A DNA stretch of 63,876 nucleotides. Source: a virus. The position numbers and the translations under genes are program-made. How positions within the stretch are numbered: position 1 is the stretch's first letter; every line of letters begins with the position of its first letter. The stretch lies in the IMG/VR virus record IMGVR_UViG_3300031963_000134, positions 1 to 63,876 of that record; one strand, given 5' to 3'. Positions 13,977-21,909 of the stretch are shown here, piece by piece. The notes under the pieces were generated by a model. It searched no databases. It saw only the letters and a program-made list of their open reading frames with translations, and had not been told where the DNA came from.

Positions 13977-14374
13977 TGAAGCACAACATTTATCACGGTA
14001 GATTCAAGAGCAAAGACGGAAAGTTTATACCAGCAGACAAAGCAGAAGAAATAAAGTTTAATTCTTTTAGGAAAGAACTAGAAGAAGATCAGATTGTAGA
14101 AGTGTTTATGGAATCGGAAGTTGATAACGGTACGGTTCCACAACTAGCTAAGATACATGCATGTATCAGAGAGCTAGCTAAAGAAACCGGCTACACATTT
14201 GAGGACATGAAACTTGAAATCAAAAGACAAGCTGGTCTATGTATAAAGAAGGAAATGTCAGGTGAAGTATTCCTAGTATGCAAATCATTCTCACGATGCT
14301 CAAAGGATGAGCTCGCGCTAGTGATTGAAGCAATTGTACAAATAGGAGATTCCCTTAATATCAACTTTCGCTGA
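13976..14374 (+). CDS. NinB/DUF1367-like recombination-associated protein (tentative)
   Basis: The short beta-rich N-terminus carries GRFKSKDGKF. A helical segment, QLAKIHACIRELAKETGYTF, is followed by DMKLEIKRQAGLC, a pattern resembling NinB-type and related phage recombination accessory proteins. The resemblance is moderate and the function not demonstrated. The ATG at 13976 forms a TAATG junction with the upstream gene. It converges with a minus-strand gene, overlapping by 14 bases. Confidence 0.5.
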   Translation: MKHNIYHGRFKSKDGKFIPADKAEEIKFNSFRKELEEDQIVEVFMESEVDNGTVPQLAKIHACIRELAKETGYTFEDMKLEIKRQAGLCIKKEMSGEVFLVCKSFSRCSKDELALVIEAIVQIGDSLNINFR

Positions 14375-14699
14375 CATCGAAGTTCATTCTCTTAAGAACT
14401 TCTTCCGCCGTCATCTCTTCCTTAACAGTTTTATTCTGCTTAATAGCGGCTTGTTCACACTCGCTAACTAAAGAAATAACAGTGAACAACATAAGCTCGT
14501 CTAAATCAGATGGTGGTTGTGTGGCATCTTTAAACTTTTCCATAGCTGTTTTAACCGCCTCATTCCCCATCTGATTGGACAGCTTAAACAGAATGTTCTG
14601 GAGTACCATAACAAAGTATCCTGAGACTTCAATGTTAATGATTGCGTCAGGTTTAAAGACGTCGATCTCAACTTTCTTGGGTGTCGTTTCTTCACTCAT
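14361..14699 (-). CDS. Hypothetical minus-strand protein (112 aa)
   Basis: A helical protein with a charged N-terminus and a long amphipathic helix region (about 28-85). No known family. It is transcribed away from the uracil-DNA glycosylase gene; the 42-bp AT-rich gap between them (14700-14741) must contain divergent promoters. Such isolated minus-strand genes within a plus-strand block are sometimes separately regulated. Confidence 0.65.
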   Translation of the reverse strand: MSEETTPKKVEIDVFKPDAIINIEVSGYFVMVLQNILFKLSNQMGNEAVKTAMEKFKDATQPPSDLDELMLFTVISLVSECEQAAIKQNKTVKEEMTAEEVLKRMNFDVSES

Positions 14700-14741
14700 A
14701 GAATTCTAATATAAATTATTTAGACTGTAAACTTAAATAAT

Positions 14742-15464
14742 ATGAGCGAACAAGTCATCGACTTAGAAAAAATAAGAGAGAGCTTATATGAAAAGCTTAA
14801 ACCCTCGGGTTGGGCAGATAAGCTCAAGACCTTTGTAATGGGTAGTGAGTTTATCGATATTCTAGAAAAGCTAGAACATGAAGTCAAGATAGGTAATAGG
14901 TTTACCCCAAAGCTCAAGTATCTGTTTAGAGCATTTGAAGAGTGTCCATATCAAAATCTTAAGGTAGTTATCTTAGGTCAAGATCCATATCCCCAAGAAG
15001 GTGTAGCGGATGGTGTAGCATTCTCGTGTAGTATAACACAACAGACCCAACCTTCTCTACGGTATATCTATAAAGATATTCGAGAGACGGTAAAAGGTTA
15101 TGATACGCATCTATGGTTTGACCATGATCTAAAACATTGGTCTAACCAAGGCGTACTATTACTTAATAGCGCGCTCACTACAAGGATAAATAAACCAGGG
15201 ACTCAAACAGATATTTGGGAACCATTCACAACGTTTGTACTTGATACTCTTGCTAAGACTAATCCAGGATTGACATATGCATTCCTAGGTACAGCAGCTA
15301 AGAAGTATCACAGTCTTATACCTGATAAAGCGAATGTAAAGCTATACGCTCAACATCCTGCAGCAGCTGCATACAATAAGGAACAGCTGTGGGACTCAGG
15401 TAAGTTATTCGTAAAGATCAATGAGGAGATGATTGGTAAGTACGGCGAACCAATCAAATGGTGA
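14742..15464 (+). CDS. ung: Uracil-DNA glycosylase, family 1
   Basis: The water-activating motif GQDPYP lies at residues 79-84 and the conserved GVLLLNSALT strand at about 134-143, as in family 1 enzymes. Length of 240 aa is typical. The usual HPSPLS DNA-intercalation loop reads QHPAAAAY near residue 204: the His and first Pro are kept, but Ser-Pro-Leu is replaced by alanines. The enzyme removes uracil from DNA, consistent with phage genome protection. Ung genes occur in crAss-like phages. The atypical loop might alter DNA bending or leucine insertion. Confidence 0.9.
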   Translation: MSEQVIDLEKIRESLYEKLKPSGWADKLKTFVMGSEFIDILEKLEHEVKIGNRFTPKLKYLFRAFEECPYQNLKVVILGQDPYPQEGVADGVAFSCSITQQTQPSLRYIYKDIRETVKGYDTHLWFDHDLKHWSNQGVLLLNSALTTRINKPGTQTDIWEPFTTFVLDTLAKTNPGLTYAFLGTAAKKYHSLIPDKANVKLYAQHPAAAAYNKEQLWDSGKLFVKINEEMIGKYGEPIKW

Positions 15465-15861
15465 TTATGAGGAGAAGCGTGGTGGATATACCTGACAATG
15501 TTATTGTGCAAACAGTGAGAATCTTTTTAATGACTCTCTCTTTTCGCAGTGACTTGTTCAGGTTATCTATCTCGCGGTCTCGAACTTTGATACGTTCTTG
15601 ATTAAATTGTACAGTCTTATTACAGAAGTCTAGCTGTCTATCCTTCTCACGAATAATAGCTGATTGGGTTTCAATCCTTTTCCTACTATTAGACAATAGA
15701 CTATCACACAACTCAAGATTAGTCGCAGTTTTAGCAATCTTCCTAAGCTCGGTTACATTATAGCAGCGTATCGTATCCGTATTGGATATCCCACTTTGAG
15801 CGTATGATGCTGTCAAGCTGAGCAGGAGAAGCTTCAAGGTAAATGAAATGTATTTTATCAC
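15454..15861 (-). CDS. Exported coiled-coil protein with C-terminal membrane anchor (spanin-like partner)
   Basis: Residues 1-22 form a signal peptide (basic start, LLLLSLTASYA). A long charged coiled coil follows (about 60-112), and a C-terminal hydrophobic helix spans about 114-134. No lipobox cysteine is seen, so it is not a standard o-spanin or u-spanin lipoprotein. It starts inside the upstream minus-strand gene with a 104-base overlap, an arrangement reminiscent of Rz/Rz1 pairs. A lysis or envelope-spanning role is inferred. Confidence 0.55.
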   Translation of the reverse strand: MIKYISFTLKLLLLSLTASYAQSGISNTDTIRCYNVTELRKIAKTATNLELCDSLLSNSRKRIETQSAIIREKDRQLDFCNKTVQFNQERIKVRDREIDNLNKSLRKERVIKKILTVCTITLSGISTTLLLIITI

Positions 15862-16096
15862 GGTATCTATAGATTATTTCACTTTCTAAGTTAAGCAAAC
15901 TATCATTTGCTTTCTCCAGACACTCGACTATCTTCTCGCTCTGCTCAATTTTGTATTTCAAAACGAGCAAAGAATCTTGGAACGCATTATCTTCAACCTC
16001 TGTTTGTGGTTCAGGAGTCGTAATAATCAGATATCCTACAACCAACATAACAATCACACAGAGTGCTGTCAAATATATCTTAAGGGTTTTATCCAT
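15758..16096 (-). CDS. i-spanin/Rz-like membrane-anchored coiled-coil protein
   Basis: A single N-terminal transmembrane helix at about residues 6-26 is followed by a periplasmic coiled coil (about 40-80), the topology of Rz-type inner-membrane spanins. Length (112 aa) is also typical. The downstream overlapping gene supplies a second exported coiled-coil protein. The gene is divergent from the plus-strand gene at 16111, with only 14 bp between starts. A recognisable endolysin or holin is not next to it. Confidence 0.6.
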   Translation of the reverse strand: MDKTLKIYLTALCVIVMLVVGYLIITTPEPQTEVEDNAFQDSLLVLKYKIEQSEKIVECLEKANDSLLNLESEIIYRYRDKIHFIYLEASPAQLDSIIRSKWDIQYGYDTLL

Positions 16097-16110
16097 TATA
16101 AATCAGTTAT

Positions 16111-16731
16111 ATGAGTAAGAAAACCAACGATCTTCAAATCTGGTTTAACTTTGTAAATCAATCAGATATAAGTCCAAATGATTTCTATTGTTTATACTGC
16201 CTTCGAGAGAAAGTTTCTCCTAGTAACATAAACATTAGCTCATCTATTGTGGCTCTTCTCAATGAAGATCTGATTGCTTACAATAGAACCAATACAATTC
16301 AAATTACCAATAAAGGTAAAGAGCTTTTAGATAAAGCTGAATCCTTTTTCTCTGTTAAAATAAAAAATACAGAGGAAGGTCTTATGGGGTATGACTATGA
16401 GGATAATGTAACGAGATACAGTCATATCTTTCCAGCTATCAAACTCCCAAGTGGTAAACCTGGTAGGTCTAATAAGAAAGCTGTAACTGAGTGTTTCAAG
16501 TGGTTCTTTGAGAACTACAACTACGAATGGGATGTGATCTTGAAAGCGACAAACATGTATGTAGATCACTTCCAATCGAAGCGTTATTTGTACATGCAGA
16601 CTTCCCAATACTTCATTAGAAAACAAAACCAAGACAAGACTTGGAGAAGCGATCTCGCCGATTGGTGTGAGATGGTAATTAATGGGGAAGACATTGATAA
16701 TCAGGACTTTTTCAAAGAGAAAGTAGTCTAA
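16111..16731 (+). CDS. Conserved phage replication-module protein, possible winged-helix DNA-binding protein (206 aa)
   Basis: The N-terminal ~75 residues resemble a winged-helix domain (helical region, then an ITNKGKELL turn). The C-terminal half has an aromatic, basic pattern around WFFENYNYEW and TWRSDLADWCEM. It lies immediately before the DnaB-like helicase gene, a location often taken by initiator or helicase-loader proteins. A direct assignment is not supported by a motif; the role is inferred from context. Confidence 0.55.
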   Translation: MSKKTNDLQIWFNFVNQSDISPNDFYCLYCLREKVSPSNINISSSIVALLNEDLIAYNRTNTIQITNKGKELLDKAESFFSVKIKNTEEGLMGYDYEDNVTRYSHIFPAIKLPSGKPGRSNKKAVTECFKWFFENYNYEWDVILKATNMYVDHFQSKRYLYMQTSQYFIRKQNQDKTWRSDLADWCEMVINGEDIDNQDFFKEKVV

Positions 16732-16736
16732 ATGAA

Positions 16737-16768
16737 TTTGTAATTGCGGGTAGATTTTACTAAGTTCG
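16737..16768 (+). promoter_or_regulatory. Candidate Bacteroidota-type promoter upstream of the helicase gene
   Basis: TTTG at 16737-16740 and TAAGTTCG at 16761-16768 are separated by 20 bases. They resemble the Bacteroidota -33 TTTG and -7 TAnnTTTG boxes with one mismatch in the second. They lie in the 60-bp gap before the DnaB-like gene, which also has AAGGAAG upstream of its ATG. Confidence 0.35.
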
Positions 16769-16791
16769 TATAACAAGAAGGAAGAAAAATC

Positions 16792-17847
16792 ATGTCGAAA
16801 CATCAGGATAATAAAAGTCCTTGGAAGGGACAGAGGGATGCTTTCATCGAATCTTTGGTATATCTTGATGGAAGAAGACGAGGACAAATCAAAAGCTTAA
16901 AGACTCCTTGGAAGAAGTTTAACGACGCAGGAACTAATGGTATCGAGTGGCACAATACTGTGGTAATCGGTGGACGTCCTGCTAGTGGTAAGACTCTAAT
17001 CAAAGACCAAATCATTAGGGAAAGTTTTATTCTTAACCCCGGTGAAGACTTTAGAGTTCTAGAATTTCAGCTCGAGATGTTGGCTCGAACATCTGCTATA
17101 CGTGAATACTCAAGTGTACTAGGTAAGTCATACAAGTATTTGTGTAGCTCAGAATGGGACGGTCAATATCTTACTGATAAAGAACTAGAGCTATGTAAGT
17201 TGTACGCTAAGGAAAGGGTAAAGTATCCTATTGATATTGTTGAGGAACCTTGCACCGTAGCTGAGTTCGAGGAGACTGTGAAAAGTTATATGGAGTTTCA
17301 CTCCAGCGTAGAGTACATCGAGAAAGTAATCGAGGAAAACGGTAAGCCTAAGACCATAAAGATTGACGAGAAGAAATACAAAAAGACTATCGTCACTTTA
17401 GATCACAGCTTATTAATTAAGAAAGGTAAAGGTGAGAAAGACAAACTAGAGGTACTATACCTACTAGGTGAGACAGTAACCGCGTTAAAGAGAAAGTATC
17501 CAATCATTTTCATTATCCTCTCGCAGCTCAATAGAAACATTGATACGCCTGAGAGAAATGAAGAAGGTAAGTACGGTAATTACATATTGGAATCAGACTT
17601 GTTTGGTTCCGATGCGCTCCTACAACATGCAGATATTCTTATCGGTATCAACCGTCCTGCTAAACAGAAGATTAGATACTATGGACCAGACAAGTTCTTA
17701 ATTGAGGATGAGTCTATTATAGTATTACACTTTCTTAAATGTAGAAACGGTGACTCAAGGATGAGCTTCTTCAAAGCTGAGTTTGAGAAGATGAAACTAT
17801 CTGAAATCGAAACCCCGCAAAAGTTTGATAAAAAGATCAAAGTATGA
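16792..17847 (+). CDS. DnaB-like replicative DNA helicase
   Basis: The RecA-type ATPase core has Walker A GGRPASGKT (residues 60-68), a Walker B-like TLDHSLL segment near 200, and the ILSQLNRN motif near 247. At 351 aa it has the C-terminal ATPase domain without a full N-terminal DnaB domain, common in phage helicases. It would unwind DNA ahead of the family B polymerase encoded at 27802, with the primase at 19741. The ATG follows a purine-rich AAGGAAG. Confidence 0.88.
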   Translation: MSKHQDNKSPWKGQRDAFIESLVYLDGRRRGQIKSLKTPWKKFNDAGTNGIEWHNTVVIGGRPASGKTLIKDQIIRESFILNPGEDFRVLEFQLEMLARTSAIREYSSVLGKSYKYLCSSEWDGQYLTDKELELCKLYAKERVKYPIDIVEEPCTVAEFEETVKSYMEFHSSVEYIEKVIEENGKPKTIKIDEKKYKKTIVTLDHSLLIKKGKGEKDKLEVLYLLGETVTALKRKYPIIFIILSQLNRNIDTPERNEEGKYGNYILESDLFGSDALLQHADILIGINRPAKQKIRYYGPDKFLIEDESIIVLHFLKCRNGDSRMSFFKAEFEKMKLSEIETPQKFDKKIKV

Positions 17848-18398
17848 GTATTACAACTAAGAATCCTAAAGCTGAGAAGCTTGCAGCGATTAGAAAATTT
17901 CATGGTGAACGATTAAAAACAATTGGAATTACAAGCGCTCTTGTTAGTGCTAAAGCTATTGTAAGACCATTTGGAGATCGTAAACCATACGTATCGTTAT
18001 TTGAAAGCGAAGTGCGTAGAGAACCAGAGATGTATATCGAGTTGACAGACTACGATAACAATCCGGTAGATCCTACAAGAAAGCTATATCGCTTACGTCA
18101 CAATCCTTTTTACAAAGAAGAGTATGAAACTTTACCCTTCAATGATGAAGAGGTTAGATATCTTGTGCCTACTGATAATCTTGTAGAGGTAGTGTTTCCT
18201 GAAAACGAAACTCCCTCTGTTCAAAGTAACTCATCGTTTGTTCCATCGGTAACACTTGATGAACTGCTTAACAATGAACTACCTAATCCTGATGATGATC
18301 TTCCGATCTCTCAGCTCACTATACGTGATTTGGTAGCTATCCTGCACAAGGTACCTGTTAGCAAGAAGAAGTGGTTAAACGACATTATTAAGAAATGA
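17844..18398 (+). CDS. Conserved replication-module hypothetical protein (184 aa)
   Basis: The basic N-terminus (about residues 1-30) is followed by a strand-rich region, and an acidic linker near 120-155 precedes a C-terminal helical tail. The ATGA overlap with the helicase gene and overlap with the downstream annealing protein suggest a replication or recombination accessory role. No family function known to me. Confidence 0.6.
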   Translation: MSITTKNPKAEKLAAIRKFHGERLKTIGITSALVSAKAIVRPFGDRKPYVSLFESEVRREPEMYIELTDYDNNPVDPTRKLYRLRHNPFYKEEYETLPFNDEEVRYLVPTDNLVEVVFPENETPSVQSNSSFVPSVTLDELLNNELPNPDDDLPISQLTIRDLVAILHKVPVSKKKWLNDIIKK

Positions 18399-18997
18399 AT
18401 AGTATAGTTAAACATGAATCACCTGAGGAGTTACAGAACTTTCTCAGCACACTGATTGAATCGAAGAATCTTCCTACCCATATCAAAACGGTAGAGCAAG
18501 CATTCACGATTGCGCAAATGGGTAAGGAGTTGGGATTTCCAACGATGCAAGCTTTCCATTACATCATTCCAATCCAAGGTAAGCTCACGCTCAGTGCTAA
18601 AGCTCTTGGTGCTATTCTTAGAAAGGGTGGTATCAAATACCAAACTCTCGAGGACGGAGTGTATGTATATCAAAATGGAACTAGCGAGAAATCAGATCCT
18701 TCTGAAAAACCTGTAGACCGTAGGACAACAATTCGATTTATTAGAGATAATATTGAGGAGATTTGTTCCTTCAGTTGGAAAGACGCTGAACTCCAAGGTC
18801 TAACTACAAAGGACAATTGGAAGCGCATGCCTAAAGAAATGTTGTATGCGCGCTGTCTTTCTAAAGGTGCTAATAGAGTTGGACCAGATTTGACTCTCGG
18901 TTTGTATACAACTGAGGAGATGGCAGACTCTATGCACATCGACGAAAGATTCGTTATGCGTTCAGAAGATGGATTAATTTCAGAAATCGTAGAATAA
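18395..18997 (+). CDS. RecT-like single-strand annealing protein (putative)
   Basis: The first part has the pattern HIKTVEQAFTIAQMGKELGF, and the later KDNWKRMPKEMLYAR is followed by PDLTLGLYTTEEM. This is typical of a phage family related to RecT annealing proteins (W..MP..ML..R...). The next gene is SSB-like and the module has a PD-(D/E)XK exonuclease at 25743, a usual partner. Function by family is annealing of complementary ssDNA. The exact superfamily placement needs a profile search. Confidence 0.6.
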   Translation: MNSIVKHESPEELQNFLSTLIESKNLPTHIKTVEQAFTIAQMGKELGFPTMQAFHYIIPIQGKLTLSAKALGAILRKGGIKYQTLEDGVYVYQNGTSEKSDPSEKPVDRRTTIRFIRDNIEEICSFSWKDAELQGLTTKDNWKRMPKEMLYARCLSKGANRVGPDLTLGLYTTEEMADSMHIDERFVMRSEDGLISEIVE

Positions 18998-18998
18998 T

Positions 18999-19679
18999 AT
19001 GTTAAGTACTAAACAAGTAAAAGTAGGCTCAGGTGGTTCTAATGAATCGAAGACACTTGACCCAGGAAACCACCAGCTCTATCTTACAGATGTAACTCTG
19101 AAAGAAGCTACGTTTAAACCAGGTCACTATGACATGATTCTCAATGTTCATGGACCAAAGATTGAAGGATTCGAGGGATTCTTGGTAGACAAGGATAAAC
19201 CCGAACTTGGACATCTTCCCTACAAAGTAGGTAAAGTCAGAGGTACAGAGTGGCCGATGGGTGACTCTGAAACCAAGACGGGTGTCAAGATCTTTAGAGA
19301 CCTAGAGATTCTCAAACAAATCAAACTTCTGTGTATTTCTACTGGAAGTGAGAAATGGTTTGATGAACAAGATGAGAAGCATGATACGATTGAACAGTTT
19401 GTCGAGGCGTTTAACAACGACAAACCTTTCATGGATAAAATGTTCTATGGTTGTCTCGCGGGTAAAGAGTATACCAACAAAGCGGGATATGCTCAGTTTG
19501 ATTTGTATTTTCCTAAGTATACCAAAGCAGGTGCAGCTTATTCTAACGTAGAGAAAAACGTTGTACGCTTTGATGAGGATACACACATCAAGAGAAAGAA
19601 GACTACGACTGTAGATGAATTCTCTTCAGGTTCTGATGACTTCTTCGGAAATCTGAAAGACGAATTTTCATTGGATTAA
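18999..19679 (+). CDS. Putative single-stranded DNA-binding protein
   Basis: A beta-rich body of about 180 residues precedes a flexible linker and an acidic C-terminal tail (DDFFGNLKDEFSLD), as in SSB proteins that recruit partners through the tail. It starts one base after the annealing protein gene stops and is followed by a terminator and the primase gene. No OB-fold motif can be verified by eye; the call rests on tail and context. Confidence 0.6.
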   Translation: MLSTKQVKVGSGGSNESKTLDPGNHQLYLTDVTLKEATFKPGHYDMILNVHGPKIEGFEGFLVDKDKPELGHLPYKVGKVRGTEWPMGDSETKTGVKIFRDLEILKQIKLLCISTGSEKWFDEQDEKHDTIEQFVEAFNNDKPFMDKMFYGCLAGKEYTNKAGYAQFDLYFPKYTKAGAAYSNVEKNVVRFDEDTHIKRKKTTTVDEFSSGSDDFFGNLKDEFSLD

Positions 19680-19694
19680 TTTTAGTGTTACAGC

Positions 19695-19729
19695 AAGAGG
19701 GAGGGTCTATACGGCTCTCCCTTTATTTA
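19695..19729 (+). terminator. Rho-independent terminator
   Basis: AGGGAG (19698-19703) pairs with CTCCCT (19717-19722), followed by TTATTTAT. It lies between the SSB-like and primase genes. Confidence 0.7.
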
Positions 19730-19740
19730 TATGTACACCC

Positions 19741-20706
19741 ATGCTCAGAACAAAAAATCTAATGTTCTATGACGATGTTCCTGTCGAATGGGTATTTGAA
19801 ACGTATTTGGGGTTGACCGAAAAGCTACAAGGTCAGAATGTAAAAATTAAATCTCCTTTTAATCCTGCAGATAATAATCCCTCAGCGTTTGTTTACTACG
19901 ATATCTATCAGCATAGATACAGATTCAAAGATTTCTCTACTGGTAAGTTCGCAGATGCGGACATACTAGTAATGGAGCTGATGAATTTTAAAACAGTAAA
20001 CGAAGCACGGGACAAAATACTTGATGATTACAAACAATGGCTTAAACACAATAAGCAGGATGTATCTATTGTAACTCCACATGAACGTTACAGAGTATCT
20101 GAATTCAGTATTAGGAAATGGTCAGAGACTGACGCGAAGTTTTGGACTAAGTACAACATTAGCTCCAAGCTTCTAGAACACTATCAAGTCAAACCATTAG
20201 AGTATTATAAGCTGAAGCGTGGCGACAATGAACTACACATAGAACTAAATGTTATCTATGGATATTTCAAGATTGACGGTACGCTCGTAAAGATCTATAC
20301 CCCTTACCGTAAGGATAATAAGTTTACAAGCATTGAGAGATATATCCAAGGTATTGAGCAACTCACTCTTAAGAAGAGATTCTTAGTGATCACCAGCTCG
20401 ATGAAGGATCTATTATCTCTTATGAGCTTGGGCTATTCGGAGATTGAATCTATCGCTCCGCCTAGTGAGAATACTATTATCCCCAAAGAAGTAATAGCTG
20501 CATACAAAATGAAGTATGAGAAAATCATAACTCTATTTGATAATGATCAGCCGGGTATAGACTCTATGAAGCGTTATAAGGAACTCTATGATTTAGACTA
20601 TTGTCTGCTACCTATGTCTAAGGATCTTTCTGATTCTATAAAAGATCATGGTGCATTGAAAGTCAAAGAGACACTAACTCCACTATTAAAGAAACTCCTA
20701 TTATGA
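19741..20706 (+). CDS. DnaG-type primase with degenerate zinc-binding domain
   Basis: The N-terminus follows the layout of the DnaG zinc-binding domain (SPFNPADNNPSAF, then YRFKDFSTGKFADADI), but all cysteines are replaced. The TOPRIM domain is visible as FLVITSSMKDLLSL near residue 213 and LFDNDQPGID near 265. In the first TOPRIM motif, the usual acidic EG is replaced by SS. The same variant occurs in related gut phages as I recall. It would make primers for the phage replisome. An ATGA overlap couples it to the RuvC-like gene. Confidence 0.82.
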   Translation: MLRTKNLMFYDDVPVEWVFETYLGLTEKLQGQNVKIKSPFNPADNNPSAFVYYDIYQHRYRFKDFSTGKFADADILVMELMNFKTVNEARDKILDDYKQWLKHNKQDVSIVTPHERYRVSEFSIRKWSETDAKFWTKYNISSKLLEHYQVKPLEYYKLKRGDNELHIELNVIYGYFKIDGTLVKIYTPYRKDNKFTSIERYIQGIEQLTLKKRFLVITSSMKDLLSLMSLGYSEIESIAPPSENTIIPKEVIAAYKMKYEKIITLFDNDQPGIDSMKRYKELYDLDYCLLPMSKDLSDSIKDHGALKVKETLTPLLKKLLL

Positions 20707-21200
20707 AAAAGTACGCGGGTATCGATATTGGTAAATCAGGTGCTATTGTCAAACTAGTAGACAACAGTGCGATTACTAGTATCAAGATGCCATTGATTAA
20801 GAAAGAGCTCAATCTATTTGAACTCAATCAAGTATTTGAGAATCTTAAAGATGATAATTATCACGTTGTATTTGAAAAGCTCGGAGTGATATTTGGTAGT
20901 AGTAAGGTAACAGCATTCTCAATGGGAGAACAGTCTGGTATCATTGAAGCACTATGTGTATCCCATGAGATTCCATACACCAAGGTACGCGCAGTAGATT
21001 GGCAGAAGGAGATGTTTCAGGGTATAACTAAGATTCAAAAAGCAGGAAAGACAAGTACGGATACGAAAGCGATGGCACTCATCGCGGTGAATAGATTATT
21101 CCCTAATGTACCACTAACATTCAGTGGAGCTACTAAACCACACGATGGTCTAATAGACGCTCTACTAATGGCAGAGTACGCTAGACGAAAGAATTTGTGA
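20703..21200 (+). CDS. RuvC-like Holliday junction resolvase
   Basis: The RNase H-fold pattern starts with AGIDIGKSGAI (catalytic D8), followed by VVFEKLG (E near 59) and a C-terminal KPHDGLIDALLMAEYA with the last two acidic residues. Length of 165 aa is that of RuvC-type resolvases. It cleaves branched DNA during recombination and before packaging. Overlap with the primase gene indicates one transcript. Confidence 0.85.
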   Translation: MKKYAGIDIGKSGAIVKLVDNSAITSIKMPLIKKELNLFELNQVFENLKDDNYHVVFEKLGVIFGSSKVTAFSMGEQSGIIEALCVSHEIPYTKVRAVDWQKEMFQGITKIQKAGKTSTDTKAMALIAVNRLFPNVPLTFSGATKPHDGLIDALLMAEYARRKNL

Positions 21201-21217
21201 TTGTTTGGTTTTTCGTA

Positions 21218-21245
21218 AAGAGAGGAAGGTAACACTTCCTCTCTT
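21218..21245. terminator. Terminator-like hairpin
   Basis: AAGAGAGGAAG (21218-21228) pairs with CTTCCTCTCTT (21235-21245), an 11-bp stem with a 6-nt loop, after the RuvC-like gene. It is not followed by a T-run on the plus strand. Confidence 0.65.
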
Positions 21246-21310
21246 CATATCCGCTCATTGTCTTGATTTGTTTACTATCATCAATCAACAATCTACAACA
21301 ACACAATCTT

Positions 21311-21595
21311 ATGCGAAAAATTACAATGAAGATGCGTGATGCATTCTACGAACTAAAAAAGTTCAAGCTTGACAACACAGAAGTACGTGATTCTGCTATC
21401 TATTTACACGGCAACAAGATTGCAGAACATGGAAATGAATCTAGTATTTGGGTTACTACCGCAGGGTGGAATACAAACACCACACGAGAAAGACTCAATG
21501 GGTTATATGAATGTCATGTAACGCAGAGAAAAGGAATTCTATACCTAAACGGAAAAGAATGGGATGGAAAATGGATAAACATACCAAAGGTCTAA
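21311..21595 (+). CDS. Conserved small phage protein (94 aa)
   Basis: This beta-rich protein has FKLDNTEV, YLHGNKIAEH and AGWNTNTTRERLNGL, a pattern shared by a widespread small phage family of unknown function. The ATG at 21311 matches the usual family start; in-frame codons upstream give an unlikely N-terminus. It overlaps the next gene by 25 bases. Confidence 0.65.
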   Translation: MRKITMKMRDAFYELKKFKLDNTEVRDSAIYLHGNKIAEHGNESSIWVTTAGWNTNTTRERLNGLYECHVTQRKGILYLNGKEWDGKWINIPKV

Positions 21596-21909
21596 CAAAA
21601 GAACAGTACAAGCGAATCAAACAAATGCTAGAAGGAACAACAGAAGACAGAAGCTTTGCAATACATCTAATCAAACAACTTGATCATGTAACAGACAGAG
21701 TCCCATTTGCTCTACTAGCAAACATGCTAACACCATCTGAGAAAGAACAAGTATCAGAACAACCGTGGATGTTCAACATGTACAATAAACCTATCACAGA
21801 ACAGTTTAGCGAATGCACAAAAGACTTTCACAGAGAACTCATTATAGAACGCTATGTGAGTAGAGTATTTGGATTAGACACCGACATAACAATAATTAAA
21901 AATGGATAA
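21571..21909 (+). CDS. Hypothetical helical protein (112 aa)
   Basis: A mostly helical, charged protein with no recognised motif. The ATG at 21571 is preferred; an in-frame ATG at 21511 lies deeper in the upstream gene. It overlaps the VWA/metallopeptidase gene by eight bases, so it belongs to the same transcript. Confidence 0.55.
   Translation: MDKHTKGLTKEQYKRIKQMLEGTTEDRSFAIHLIKQLDHVTDRVPFALLANMLTPSEKEQVSEQPWMFNMYNKPITEQFSECTKDFHRELIIERYVSRVFGLDTDITIIKNG

Noticed and set aside
16327-16887. 186-codon minus-strand frame
   Set aside because: It is antisense to two supported plus-strand genes and spans their intergenic promoter region. Composition is not protein-like.
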